Shown here: piece after piece, positions 8,213 through 17,018 of the stretch
Layout of the letters: each line of letters begins with the position of its first letter
How positions within the stretch are numbered: the first letter of the stretch is position 1
Position numbers and translations under genes: made by a program
DNA from: Scatavimonas merdigallinarum
Lineage (GTDB): Bacteria; Bacillota; Clostridia; Oscillospirales; Acutalibacteraceae
DNA length: 64,000 nt
Direction of reading: 5' to 3'
Assembly (NCBI GenBank): GCA_018713055.1
Contig: DVFW01000013.1
Span: 1 to 64,000, forward strand
The notes under the pieces: generated by a model
The model's input: only the letters and a program-made list of their open reading frames with translations
What the model was told of the DNA's origin: nothing
The model's database searches: none

Positions 8213-9093
8213 AACATATACCCTTCCTTTTCCTGTAAATAACCGTATAGCGTATTGGTAACCGACGCAAATTGCTCCATGGAAAGCTGCTCTGCACGGA
8301 GACTATGCCCAACCATGGCAGCTTTAAGCACTGTACAAATCTCTTCCTTATCCAGCGCCAAGCCGGAAGCCAATGCGTTTAAAAGCGTTTTTCTTCGCTG
8401 TGCAAACGCGCTTTTAACCACCCGAAAAAAAAGCGCCGTGTCTTCTGTCTGCCATGGCGGATTTTTATACGGCTTAAGCTGAATCACAGCAGAATCCACC
8501 TTTGGAGCAGGCAGAAAGCTGCCTGCAGATACCTCAAAGAGCATTTGCGGCTCACAGTAATAACGCACGGCGATTGTTACCGCACCGCATTGTCTTGTAC
8601 CGGCAGGCGCGCAGATCCGCTGGGCCGCCTCTTTCTGTACCATAACCGTAATAGCCGCGGCACGGGTTTGCTCTTCCAGAAGCTTCATAATAACCGGAGA
8701 AGTAATATAATACGGCAGATTTGCACAGACACAAACCTGCATGCCTGCAAATTCCCGTTCTATCAGCTTGTTCAGATCGAGCTTCAAAACGTCGCCCCGA
8801 ACCACCTTCACATGGTCAAAGGCGCCAAGCGTCTCATCCAAAACAGGCAAAAGCCTTGCATCAAGCTCTATGGCGACCACTTTTTCGGCAAGTTTTGCAA
8901 GCTCGCAGGTAAGCACCCCAAGCCCCGGGCCGATCTCAAGCACACCTACGCCTTTCCCTGCGCCGCTTTCCCGCGCCATGCGCGGACACACGGAGGGATT
9001 GATCAAAAAGTTTTGTCCCAGAGCTTTTGAAAAGGTAAAACCATATCTGTTTAAAATACTGCGGATCGTTGCAATATTGGTAAGCTGTTTCAT
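8209..9093 (-). CDS. rsmA: 16S rRNA dimethyladenosine transferase RsmA/KsgA
   Basis: Dimethylates two adjacent adenines in the 3' terminal helix of 16S rRNA using S-adenosylmethionine, a late step of 30S assembly. The 294-residue product has KALGQNFLIN at the N terminus, the SAM motif LEIGPGLGVLT, the acidic motif AIELDARL, and the signature NLPYYITSPV. The C-terminal helical domain is complete and total length is normal. I start at ATG 9091-9093; an adjacent GTG just upstream is equally possible. It follows another rRNA methyltransferase gene by about 28 bp and is coupled to a small membrane protein gene downstream. Confidence 0.96.
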   Translation of the reverse strand: MKQLTNIATIRSILNRYGFTFSKALGQNFLINPSVCPRMARESGAGKGVGVLEIGPGLGVLTCELAKLAEKVVAIELDARLLPVLDETLGAFDHVKVVRGDVLKLDLNKLIEREFAGMQVCVCANLPYYITSPVIMKLLEEQTRAAAITVMVQKEAAQRICAPAGTRQCGAVTIAVRYYCEPQMLFEVSAGSFLPAPKVDSAVIQLKPYKNPPWQTEDTALFFRVVKSAFAQRRKTLLNALASGLALDKEEICTVLKAAMVGHSLRAEQLSMEQFASVTNTLYGYLQEKEGYML

Positions 9094-9121
9094 CACTTTT
9101 CTATCTTTTCTCCTTTTATTT

Positions 9122-10483
9122 TCAAATATTCCGAAGTCCTTTGGGATATTTGTTTTTAAGTATACCGTTTACACATTTCCCAAATCCCGTTATTACGCCG
9201 TCAACGCTTACCGCCGCGTACCCCTTCTGCCCTTTTTCACAAGGGATTTCCTCTCCCCGCAAAAAGCGCGCGGCCATATCGCTTTTTGCGCAAAGCGGTA
9301 TTTCCAGAGCCACCGCCCCAGGCGTCGCCGCCATAAATGCGCCGTGCGCCGGCTCTATACGGTTTTTTCGCACTTGCCCCAGCAACACACCCGCACGCAA
9401 CACATGTAATCCATGCAATTGTGGCAGATCTTTGGGCAAAAGCAATATTCGATCCCCTTCCATCGCAAACCGGCTGCCAAAAATGCGGTATTGGAAAATA
9501 CTGTCGTACAGTTCTTCTGCCAATGACCGCAGCGGCTTATTTTTCCCGGTAAACGGGTCAGAATATAAACAGGGCGTTGCCGCACAGCCTCCTTCGCTGC
9601 CCGGTTGCTTGCGAAGCCTGGCTACAAAATGCCCTTCTCCACCATCCATAGGAAAGATACGCCGCGCCTTTTCCATTGCCGGACGCCCAAACGGAACGTT
9701 TGCATCCTCCAGAACAAACGTATTTTCTCGTTGTAAAAATTTTTCAAGCACGCCCTCGTTTTCTTCTGCAGAAAACGTGCAGGTAGAATATACCAAAACA
9801 CCGCCTGCCTTAACCGCCTTAGCAGCGCTTTGTAAAATGGAAAGCTGTCTTTCGGCGCAGGCCCGTACGTACGTTTCACTCCATTGCAAACGCGCCTGCT
9901 CATCCTTTCTAAACATTCCTTCGCCTGAACAGGGCGCATCCACAAGCACCTTGTCAAAAAAGCCTGCCAGACTGTCGCACAATTGCTGTGGATGGCAACA
10001 GGACACCACTGCATTTCGGATCCCCATACGTTCAATATTAGAAAGCAATGCGCCGGTTCTGTTTTTTACAACCTCATTCGACCACAAAAGGCCGCTTCCA
10101 GCAAGCTGTGCGCCGATTTGCGTAGATTTTCCACCAGGCGCAGCGCAAAGATCCAACACTTTATCGCCCTTTTCAGGAGCAAGCACCGTTACAGCGCTTG
10201 TTGCAGACGGCTCTTGTACATAAAAAGCGCCTGCATGGTGCATGGCTGTTTTTCCAAGCGCCTGCGCTTGATACGGTATATAATAGCCGTTGCGGCAAAA
10301 AGGCGAAGGCTGCAGCGCAAAATCAAACAGCGCCCGCGCCTTGTCAGCGCTGTACTTCAGCGTATTTATCCGCACCCCTTTAAAATATGGCCGGGTAAGC
10401 AGGGAAAGATACGCCTTATATTCATCATCCTGTAACAACTGGCGCATTCTTTGCAAAAAAATTTGTGGTAAATAAAAATTCAT
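9122..10483 (-). CDS. RsmF/NOL1-NOP2-Sun family rRNA m5C methyltransferase
   Basis: SAM-dependent RNA cytosine-5 methyltransferase of 453 residues. The Rossmann core carries motif I LDLCAAPGGKST, motif IV DAPCSGEGMFRK and motif VI YSTCTFSAEENE, with the two cysteines that define this family. About 170 further C-terminal residues match the PUA-like extension of the Firmicutes RsmF/YebU-like proteins. It probably modifies 16S rRNA, although tRNA cannot be excluded. It is divergent from the Asn-repeat protein gene and is followed by ksgA, so a ribosome maturation operon is likely. Confidence 0.92.
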   Translation of the reverse strand: MNFYLPQIFLQRMRQLLQDDEYKAYLSLLTRPYFKGVRINTLKYSADKARALFDFALQPSPFCRNGYYIPYQAQALGKTAMHHAGAFYVQEPSATSAVTVLAPEKGDKVLDLCAAPGGKSTQIGAQLAGSGLLWSNEVVKNRTGALLSNIERMGIRNAVVSCCHPQQLCDSLAGFFDKVLVDAPCSGEGMFRKDEQARLQWSETYVRACAERQLSILQSAAKAVKAGGVLVYSTCTFSAEENEGVLEKFLQRENTFVLEDANVPFGRPAMEKARRIFPMDGGEGHFVARLRKQPGSEGGCAATPCLYSDPFTGKNKPLRSLAEELYDSIFQYRIFGSRFAMEGDRILLLPKDLPQLHGLHVLRAGVLLGQVRKNRIEPAHGAFMAATPGAVALEIPLCAKSDMAARFLRGEEIPCEKGQKGYAAVSVDGVITGFGKCVNGILKNKYPKGLRNI

Positions 10484-10560
10484 ATATATCTCTCTGCTTT
10501 TATAGAAGAATAAAAAAATAAAGTTTACAAATACTATTATGCGTAAAGGGGGTGAGCAAA

Positions 10561-10758
10561 ATGGAGAACAACAGGTTCAACAATCAAAATAGAAACCAGA
10601 ACAACAACCAGAACAACAACCAGAACAACAACCAGAACAACAACCAGAACAACAACCAGAACAACAATCAGAACAACAATCAGAACAACAACCAGAACAA
10701 CAACCAGAATAACAACCAAAACAAAAACAACAACCAAAACAAAAATTTCAACTTCTAA
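10561..10758 (+). CDS. Asn/Gln tetrapeptide-repeat small protein
   Basis: A 65-residue low-complexity protein. After MENNRFNNQNRNQ come about ten NNNQ repeats and an NKNNNQNKNFNF tail, with no hydrophobic stretch. A strong GGGGGTG ribosome binding site lies 6 bases before the ATG, and two hairpins follow the gene, so it looks truly expressed. Similar short N/Q-rich proteins occur in spore-forming Clostridia, where a spore-coat or storage role is sometimes guessed. I know of no proven function. The opposite strand gives only an artificial poly-valine frame. Confidence 0.7.
   Translation: MENNRFNNQNRNQNNNQNNNQNNNQNNNQNNNQNNNQNNNQNNNQNNNQNNNQNKNNNQNKNFNF
10600..10719 (+). repeat. 12-bp tandem repeat, about 10 copies
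   Basis: Unit AACAACAACCAG with CAG/CAA and AAC/AAT wobble variants, encoding NNNQ. Nearly perfect copies are prone to slippage, and in-frame changes would keep the gene open. Confidence 0.9.
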
Positions 10759-10775
10759 TCCTTATATATCGCATA

Positions 10776-10814
10776 CCGAACACGAAAAACAGAAAGCCTG
10801 CTTTTCGTGTTCGG
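10776..10814 (+). terminator. Long hairpin, probable terminator
   Basis: CCGAACACGAAAA and its perfect 13-bp complement separated by 13 bases, followed by a short TTT. It directly follows the N/Q-repeat gene. Confidence 0.6.
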
Positions 10815-10821
10815 TTTACAT

Positions 10822-10853
10822 AAGTGTGCGGTCCTGCGCCGCGCACTTTTTTC
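10822..10853 (+). terminator. Rho-independent terminator
   Basis: AGTGTGCGG pairs with CCGCGCACT (one G-U pair), followed by TTTTTT. It is the second hairpin after the N/Q-repeat gene. Confidence 0.65.
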
Positions 10854-10909
10854 GCGCCGGTTTCCGTTTTTTTCCCACACAAACCCGCTGCACAGCGCCC
10901 CAGGCCAAA

Positions 10910-11584
10910 TCAAAAACCCAGACATTCTCCAACAAGAATGATCTTTATTCTCCCTTTGTGGCGCTGCCGTGCACTTACAACGAAATTACAGCAAATCCTG
11001 GCGTCTGTCTGACATCCGTCACACATGGAAGGATTCTGCATACGAAAGGAAGCACATTCCCCCGTTTTACTGCAGGGTGTATCCATAGAAAGCTTCATTG
11101 TGTTTGCCGGCGCCGCTGTCGTTTTTACGCGCGCGACAGCATCTTCCAGTGTTCTGACAATTTTATTATAGCCAACAACCATAATAACGCTTTTGGGACC
11201 ATATAATATAGCCGACACCCTGTTGGAATTTCCATCTACGTTATATAAAAGACCGCTTTCCGTAATTGCGTTTGCGCTGCACAGATAAGCGTCACATGTG
11301 TAGGTTTCCCTGTAAACCTGCTCTACCTCTTCCCGGGTCATGCCGGGCCTGCTTCTGTCAAGGTAACGGTATTCTCCGTTTTGAATCCTGTCAAGCACTC
11401 CTGTTTCCTTTAAAGTAACAGAACCGCCGCTGCTGACAGTACACCCCTTTGGCAGCAGGGATTCCACAAGTTCACACACTTCTCTGCTGGTTTTGCAATA
11501 ATAAGCGTCCATATTGTTTTTCTTTAAATTTTCCATGGTTCTTGCAATTCTTTTTTCTATTATTTCCCGCTTGCTTTCCTGCAT
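10910..11584 (-). CDS. LUD-domain protein (LutC/YkgG-like)
   Basis: A 224-residue LUD-domain (formerly DUF162) protein. It has the family pattern SSGGSVTLKETGV near the first third and TESGLLYNVDGNSNRVSAI in the middle, then an unusually cysteine-rich C terminus (CSKTGECASF, MCDGCQ, ICCNF). Relatives in lut operons take part in L-lactate oxidation, but no lutA or lutB is adjacent, so a lactate role is not shown. The cysteines suggest metal or redox chemistry. The ATG at 11582-11584 has GGAGG upstream; a longer frame to 11635 lacks one. Confidence 0.85.
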   Translation of the reverse strand: MQESKREIIEKRIARTMENLKKNNMDAYYCKTSREVCELVESLLPKGCTVSSGGSVTLKETGVLDRIQNGEYRYLDRSRPGMTREEVEQVYRETYTCDAYLCSANAITESGLLYNVDGNSNRVSAILYGPKSVIMVVGYNKIVRTLEDAVARVKTTAAPANTMKLSMDTPCSKTGECASFRMQNPSMCDGCQTDARICCNFVVSARQRHKGRIKIILVGECLGF

Positions 11585-11615
11585 TATAAGACCTCCACCA
11601 TTTTTTTGTAAGTTT

Positions 11616-11644
11616 ATTATACTACACTCCCCCAAACTTTGAAA
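11616..11644 (-). promoter_or_regulatory. Promoter of the LUD-domain gene
   Basis: On the minus strand TTTCAA, 17 bases, TATAAT, about 30 bp before the start codon. Confidence 0.6.
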
Positions 11645-11755
11645 GGCTTGTACGTAAATCCCGTTAAATTTGCAGAGAATTCACCGCGCATTTTTTCGGC
11701 GTTTTTCTTTTTGCCGGCGTTTATGCGAATGTACGGTTAAAATCCGGCAAAAATA

Positions 11756-11784
11756 TTGAAAGCTCCGGAAATTAATGGTATAAT
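11756..11784 (+). promoter_or_regulatory. Promoter of aspS
   Basis: TTGAAA, 17 bases, TATAAT. An inverted repeat TTTTTGCCGG / CCGGCAAAAA (11708-11717 and 11744-11753) lies just upstream. The leader is only about 45 nt, too short for a T-box. Confidence 0.7.
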
Positions 11785-11834
11785 AGCAGAACAAATGCGC
11801 AAATAAAATTACATCTGAAAGGATTTATAATAGT

Positions 11835-13583
11835 ATGATCAAACCAAACGAATACCGCACGTATCTTTGCGGAGATTTAAGAGAGAGCGACATTGGAAAA
11901 GACGTCCGGGTTGCAGGCTGGGTTGAAAACATCCGCGACCATGGCGGGGTTATGTTTCTGGATGTGCGCGACCAGTATGGCGTGGTACAGGTTGTAGTAC
12001 ACAATGCAGCGCTTTTAAATGATGTAAACCGCGAATGCACCGTTACAGTAAGCGGCAAGGTTCTCAAAAGGGATGAAGAAACCTATAACCCGAAAATTGC
12101 TACGGGCACCGTGGAAATTGCAGCAGACACCCTTACCGTTTTAGGCAAATGCAAGGCAAATCTTCCGTTTGAGGTGTCTGCTTCTACAGAAACCAAAGAG
12201 GACGTACGCCTAAAATACCGTTTTCTGGATCTGCGCAATCAAAAGGTTCACAACCATATTTTGCTGCGCTCCCAGGTCATTGCGTTTTTAAGGGAGTGCA
12301 TGTATAACCTTGGGTTTACCGAAATTAATACGCCCATCCTTTCGGCAAGCTCACCGGAAGGCGCGCGGGACTATCTGATCCCCAGCCGCAAACACAAGGG
12401 AAAATTTTATGCGTTGCCACAGGCTCCGCAAATTTTTAAACAGCTTTTAATGGTTTCCGGCTTTGACAAATATTTTCAGATTGCCCCCTGTTTTCGCGAT
12501 GAAGACGCAAGGGCAGATCGCTCCCCTGGGGAGTTTTACCAACTTGATTTTGAAATGGCGTTTGCCACACAAGAAGATGTCTTTGACGTCGCGCAGCAGG
12601 TGTTGTATCAAACCTTTTGCAAATTTTCAGATAAAGCTGTGTCCGAGCCGCCGTTCCCACGCATTCCCTATAAAGAAGCTATGATAAAGTATGGCACAGA
12701 TAAACCGGATCTGCGCAACCCTTTGGAAATCAAAGACATAAGCGACCTGTTTATACAAACAGATTTCGCCCCGTTCAGACAGAAGACCGTGCGTTGCATA
12801 AATGTGCCCGATGCAGCCGCACAATCCAAAACCTGGTTTAAAAAAATGGAGGAATTTGCGCTGTCTATCGGCATGAAGGGTCTGGGGTATGTGAAGGTTC
12901 GGGACGATATGACTTTTGATGGGCCGATTGACAAATTTTTAAAAGAAGGTGACCGGGAAAAGCTGCTTGCATTAAATCAGTCTAAAGCCGGCGATGTAAT
13001 CTACTTTATTGCAGACAGTAAGGAAGAAGCGCCAAAGCTTGCAGGGCAGATCCGTACCGAGGTCGCCAAACGACTGGGCCTGATTGATGAAAGCTGCTAT
13101 AAGTTTTGTTTTATCGTTGATTTTCCCATGTATGCACACGATGAGGAAACAGGCGCAATTGTCTTTACGCATAACCCGTTTTCCATGCCCCAGGGCGGGA
13201 TGGACGCACTCTCAAAGCAGGATCCAACCGAAATTCTTGCTTATCAGTACGACATTGTGTGCAACGGTGTGGAGCTTTCATCCGGGGCCGTGCGCAACCA
13301 TGATCTGGATATTATGATCCGTGCCTTTGCGCTTGCAGGCTACACACAGGAAACGCTTGCAGACAAGTTTACATCGCTTTATAACGCATTTCAGTACGGC
13401 GCGCCGCCGCATGCGGGTATGGCCCCCGGTATCGACAGGATGCTTATGCTCCTGACTGGCGAAGAAAATATACGGGAGGTTATTGCCTTCCCCATGAACA
13501 GCAACGCGCAAGACGTATTGCTGGGCGCTCCAAACGAGGTAAGCGAACAGCAGCTGCGTGAAGTTCACATTAAATTAAGATAA
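11835..13583 (+). CDS. aspS: Aspartyl-tRNA synthetase
   Basis: Charges tRNA with aspartate. The 582-residue product has an N-terminal OB-fold anticodon-binding domain (1-105), the class II catalytic core with motif 2 around FRDEDARADRSPGEFYQLD, the bacterial GAD insertion domain (about 285-410), and motif 3 GMAPGIDRMLMLL. Length and architecture are those of bacterial AspRS. The gene lies next to gatCAB, which suggests a nondiscriminating enzyme that also makes Asp-tRNA(Asn) for transamidation; that is inferred from context only. It has its own promoter and a terminator before gatC. Confidence 0.96.
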   Translation: MIKPNEYRTYLCGDLRESDIGKDVRVAGWVENIRDHGGVMFLDVRDQYGVVQVVVHNAALLNDVNRECTVTVSGKVLKRDEETYNPKIATGTVEIAADTLTVLGKCKANLPFEVSASTETKEDVRLKYRFLDLRNQKVHNHILLRSQVIAFLRECMYNLGFTEINTPILSASSPEGARDYLIPSRKHKGKFYALPQAPQIFKQLLMVSGFDKYFQIAPCFRDEDARADRSPGEFYQLDFEMAFATQEDVFDVAQQVLYQTFCKFSDKAVSEPPFPRIPYKEAMIKYGTDKPDLRNPLEIKDISDLFIQTDFAPFRQKTVRCINVPDAAAQSKTWFKKMEEFALSIGMKGLGYVKVRDDMTFDGPIDKFLKEGDREKLLALNQSKAGDVIYFIADSKEEAPKLAGQIRTEVAKRLGLIDESCYKFCFIVDFPMYAHDEETGAIVFTHNPFSMPQGGMDALSKQDPTEILAYQYDIVCNGVELSSGAVRNHDLDIMIRAFALAGYTQETLADKFTSLYNAFQYGAPPHAGMAPGIDRMLMLLTGEENIREVIAFPMNSNAQDVLLGAPNEVSEQQLREVHIKLR

Positions 13584-13584
13584 A

Positions 13585-13614
13585 AAAAGCGGCGGGCCTG
13601 ATGCCGCCGCTTTT
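13585..13614 (+). terminator. Terminator between aspS and gatC
   Basis: AAAAGCGGCGG and CCGCCGCTTTT pair perfectly around an 8-base loop. Read-through into gatC is likely because only 30 bp follow before the gatC ribosome binding site and no separate promoter is evident. Confidence 0.75.
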
Positions 13615-13645
13615 CTAAATACCCTTACGAAAGGTAGGAGCAGCA

Positions 13646-13927
13646 ATGGTTACACATGAAGACGTTTTACAGATTGCGCGCCTTGCAAAGCTTTCAATTA
13701 AAGAAGAGGAGCTTGACGCGCTGACAAAAGATATGGCGGACATCATTACTTTTGCAGACACCATCAACAATGCTTTTGAGCCAGGGGAAGAATTTGACAA
13801 TATCAACCATCTTTCCAATGTATTCAGGGAAGACGTCGTGGTTCCTTCTTACGACCGCGAGCAAATTTTATCCAACGCAAACGACCGCGAAGACGGACAT
13901 TTTCTTATAAAAAAACGTATGCTTTAA
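13646..13927 (+). CDS. gatC: Asp/Glu-tRNA(Asn/Gln) amidotransferase subunit C
   Basis: Small structural subunit (93 residues) that wraps GatA and GatB of the tRNA-dependent amidotransferase. Typical features are VLQIARLAKLSIKEEEL at the N terminus and the ending YDREQILSNAND...FLIKKRML. It is the first gene of the gatCAB operon, 31 bp before gatA. The complex converts misacylated Glu-tRNA(Gln) and/or Asp-tRNA(Asn) to the correct amide. Confidence 0.94.
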   Translation: MVTHEDVLQIARLAKLSIKEEELDALTKDMADIITFADTINNAFEPGEEFDNINHLSNVFREDVVVPSYDREQILSNANDREDGHFLIKKRML

Positions 13928-13958
13928 CGTATTTTCACAAAGGAAAGGACTGGTACGA

Positions 13959-15431
13959 ATGAGCCAGATACGGGGTAGGATCGCCCATATCAGTAAATTG
14001 CTCCAAAATAAACAAATATCCTGCGAGGAGCTGACAAACCAATACTTACAGCAAATCGACCAGTTAAACGGAACACTTAACGCCTATGTAAACGTAACGC
14101 CCGAAGCAGCGCTTGAGACAGCCAGGAAAGTAGACCGCAAGATTGCACAGGGAACTTCCATCTCTCCGCTTGCCGGTATTCCCATGACACTGAAAGACAA
14201 TATATCCACCAAAGGAATTGAAACCACCTGCTGCTCTAAAATTTTAAACGGTTATACGCCTATATACAACGCAACTGTATGGGAAATTTTGCAACAGCAC
14301 GATGCCGTTTTGCTGGGAAAGACCAATATGGATGAATTTGCCATGGGTTCCTCCTGTGAGACCTCCTGTTTTGGCGGCGCGCGCAACCCCCATAATACGG
14401 GACATGTGGCCGGCGGCAGCTCCGGCGGCGTTGCCTCTGCCGTGAGCGGCAATCTGGCCGTATACGGCCTTGGGTCCGACACAGGCGGTTCTATCCGACA
14501 GCCTGCAAGCTTTTGCGGCATTGTGGGGCTTAAACCCACCTATGGCGCGGTATCTCGGTACGGGCTGATCGCATATGCCTCAAGCCTTGACCAGATTGGA
14601 CCTATTGCTACAACCGTTGAGGATGCCGCTTTGGTTTATGACGCGATTGCGCTTTACGATGAAAAAGACTCCACCTCGCAGGGAAAAAGGGATGCAAACA
14701 CTTTCGATACGCTTCAAAACAGCCTAAAGGGTATGAAAATCGGCATTGCCAAAGAGTATCTTGACGGTGTGCGCGACGATGTGAGGCAATCCATTGAAAA
14801 TGCGGCAAAGATTTACGAGGAGCTTGGCGCACAGATTGTCTATTTTGACCTTCCCGCATTAAAATACGCACTTCCCGTATATTATATTCTGGCCTGTGCG
14901 GAGGCCTCTTCCAACCTGGGCCGCTATGACGGTATTCGGTACGGTTATAAAACGCCGCAGTACCTTGACATAAACGACATGGTCTGCAAAACACGCAGCG
15001 AAGGTTTTGGCAAAGAGGTACAGCGCAGAATTCTTCTGGGTACTTACGTATTAAGCGCCGGCTATTACGACGCTTATTATAAAAAAGCACAAAGCCTGCG
15101 GGGCTCCATTGTAAAAGCCTTTCAAAATGCATTTGTAAATTGTGATGTTATCCTTGCACCCACTGTTCCCATGACTGCCTTTCAGGCGGGGCAGGCGGTA
15201 AGCGACCCTATTGAAACCTACCTTACAGATATTTGTACTGTTCCGGTCAATATAGCTGGCCTTCCCGCTGTATCTATTCCCTGCGGCTTCAATGCAAAGG
15301 GCATGCCCATTGGTATGCAGCTGATTGGCAACAGCTTTTGCGAAGGCAAAATTCTAAACGCCGCATGGCAATTTGAAAACGCTGCGCGCGATTCTGTTTT
15401 TAAATCCGCAGAAATGGGGGTAAAAATATGA
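13959..15431 (+). CDS. gatA: Asp/Glu-tRNA(Asn/Gln) amidotransferase subunit A
   Basis: Amidase-signature subunit (490 residues) that releases ammonia from glutamine. The Ser-cisSer-Lys triad is visible: Lys in MTLKDNIS, the cis-Ser in GGSSGG, and the nucleophile Ser in GSDTGGSIRQPA. The C-terminal INIAGLPAVSIPCGF-type segment and full length are normal for GatA. It is cotranscribed with gatC and overlaps gatB by 4 bases (ATGA). Confidence 0.97.
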   Translation: MSQIRGRIAHISKLLQNKQISCEELTNQYLQQIDQLNGTLNAYVNVTPEAALETARKVDRKIAQGTSISPLAGIPMTLKDNISTKGIETTCCSKILNGYTPIYNATVWEILQQHDAVLLGKTNMDEFAMGSSCETSCFGGARNPHNTGHVAGGSSGGVASAVSGNLAVYGLGSDTGGSIRQPASFCGIVGLKPTYGAVSRYGLIAYASSLDQIGPIATTVEDAALVYDAIALYDEKDSTSQGKRDANTFDTLQNSLKGMKIGIAKEYLDGVRDDVRQSIENAAKIYEELGAQIVYFDLPALKYALPVYYILACAEASSNLGRYDGIRYGYKTPQYLDINDMVCKTRSEGFGKEVQRRILLGTYVLSAGYYDAYYKKAQSLRGSIVKAFQNAFVNCDVILAPTVPMTAFQAGQAVSDPIETYLTDICTVPVNIAGLPAVSIPCGFNAKGMPIGMQLIGNSFCEGKILNAAWQFENAARDSVFKSAEMGVKI

Positions 15432-16840
15432 AGTACGAAATGGTAGCAGGGTTGGAAACCCACATTGAACTTGCTACAAACACCAAAATTTTCTGCGGTT
15501 GCACCACACAGTTTGGGGGCAAACCCAACACCCACTGCTGTCCGGTTTGCATTGGCCTTCCCGGCACGCTGCCAAAGCTTAACCGCCAGGTGGTCCGGTA
15601 TGCCATACTGGCCGGGCTTGCAACACATTGTCAAATTGCCAATATATCTAAAATGGACAGAAAAAATTACTGCTACCCAGATCTGCCCAAAGCGTATCAG
15701 ATTTCCCAATATGACAAACCGCTTTGTCTAAACGGTTATGTTGAGCTTTCAAACGGCAGAAAAATCCGCCTGACCAGAATCCATATTGAAGAAGACGCCG
15801 GAAAACTGGTCCACAGCCATGGAGATACCTACGTAGACTACAACCGCGGCGGCGTACCTTTGATCGAAATTGTCAGCGAGCCCGACATCCGCAGCGTGGA
15901 AGAAGCCAAAGAATACGTGGAAAAGCTGCAATTGATCATGAAATATATTGGTATATCCGACTGCAAAATGCAGGAGGGATCCATGCGGTGCGACGTAAAT
16001 ATTTCTGTCCGTCCGCAGGGCAGCGAAAAATTCGGTACAAGAACAGAAATCAAAAATATGAATTCCATTACCTTTATGGCAAAGGCCATGGAGTACGAAT
16101 ATTCCCGTCAGGTCGATCTGATTGAAAACGGCGGGGAAGTGGAGCAGGAAACGCTCCGTTACGACGAGGCAACCGACACCACTTCCAGTATGCGCGGTAA
16201 GGAAGACGCACACGACTATCGCTATTTCCGGGAACCGGACCTTGTAACGATTGAAGTGTCAGACGAAGAGATTCACGCTCTTAAAGAACGACTACCGGAG
16301 CTTCCATTTGAAAAACAGGCTCGTTATATTGATCAACTGCAGATTCCAAAGGCAGACGCACAGCTTCTGACCAAATACAGAAAAGTCGCCGAGTATTTTG
16401 AGCAGGCCATCCACGGTACGAAAAACCCTCGCACGGCGGCAAATTTCATCATTGGCCAAATTTTCAGAACCCTGGAAAATGACAGCGCAAAAGAGAACTT
16501 TGATGTAGCCGTTTCAGCGGAAAATTTAAACGGGCTGATTCGGCTGCTCGACGAAGGTAAAATCCGTATGAACCTTGCAAAAACCACCCTTGACAAAATG
16601 CTGAAGACAGGCAAAAAGGCAACAGACTTTCTTTCTGAAAGCGACATGGGCGTTTTAGACGAACAGGCGCTTTTACAGCTGTGCCGACAGGCAATTGAAA
16701 GCAATCCGGGTGCAGTAAGCGACTATAAAAGCGGAAAAACCAAAGCGTTAAAGGCTCTGCTTGGCTTTGTTATGAAAAACAGCCGGGGCAAGGCGGACGC
16801 CACCGCGGCGGAACAAAAACTCGTTGAGCTGATGGATTAA
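15428..16840 (+). CDS. gatB: Asp/Glu-tRNA(Asn/Gln) amidotransferase subunit B
   Basis: tRNA-binding kinase and transamidase subunit, 470 residues. It starts YEMVAGLETHIEL and keeps the zinc-site cysteines (CGC...CCPVC), the PDLPKAYQISQ segment, the GGVPLIEIVSEPD motif and the C-terminal YqeY-like tail domain. The start overlaps the gatA stop, so synthesis is coupled. A terminator follows at once. Confidence 0.97.
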   Translation: MKYEMVAGLETHIELATNTKIFCGCTTQFGGKPNTHCCPVCIGLPGTLPKLNRQVVRYAILAGLATHCQIANISKMDRKNYCYPDLPKAYQISQYDKPLCLNGYVELSNGRKIRLTRIHIEEDAGKLVHSHGDTYVDYNRGGVPLIEIVSEPDIRSVEEAKEYVEKLQLIMKYIGISDCKMQEGSMRCDVNISVRPQGSEKFGTRTEIKNMNSITFMAKAMEYEYSRQVDLIENGGEVEQETLRYDEATDTTSSMRGKEDAHDYRYFREPDLVTIEVSDEEIHALKERLPELPFEKQARYIDQLQIPKADAQLLTKYRKVAEYFEQAIHGTKNPRTAANFIIGQIFRTLENDSAKENFDVAVSAENLNGLIRLLDEGKIRMNLAKTTLDKMLKTGKKATDFLSESDMGVLDEQALLQLCRQAIESNPGAVSDYKSGKTKALKALLGFVMKNSRGKADATAAEQKLVELMD

Positions 16841-16845
16841 TTTTA

Positions 16846-16881
16846 AATACGCATATGTCTTGGGATATATGCGTATTTTTT
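16846..16881 (+). terminator. Terminator after gatB
   Basis: AATACGCATAT and ATATGCGTATT around a 10-base loop, then TTTT. Confidence 0.8.
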
Positions 16882-16954
16882 CTCTTGCATAATTGCACTT
16901 ACCCTTATACAAAAAAAATCTGTTGCTTCTAACATAAAATTTATTTTTTCGCTA

Positions 16955-16983
16955 TTTACACGGAGTCCAAACGGGACTATAAT
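16955..16983 (+). promoter_or_regulatory. Promoter of the zinc-ribbon membrane protein
   Basis: TTTACA, 17 bases, TATAAT, about 35 bp before the start codon. Confidence 0.7.
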
Positions 16984-17018
16984 AGTTTTACAAGTATTTT
17001 TATTGGAGGTTTTACATC

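Noticed and set aside
10600..10719. Possible CRISPR-like array
   Set aside because: The 12-bp units are contiguous with no spacers and encode NNNQ in frame.
10537..10737. Long minus-strand poly-valine frame over the Asn-repeat gene
   Set aside because: It is the complement of the AAC/CAG repeats, has no ribosome binding site and a composition unlike any protein.
11785..11834. T-box leader before aspS
   Set aside because: The leader is about 45 nt with no T-box sequence or specifier stem.
13585..13614. Evidence that aspS and gatCAB are wholly separate units
   Set aside because: The terminator is clear, but no promoter is visible in the short gap before gatC, so partial read-through is the simplest explanation.
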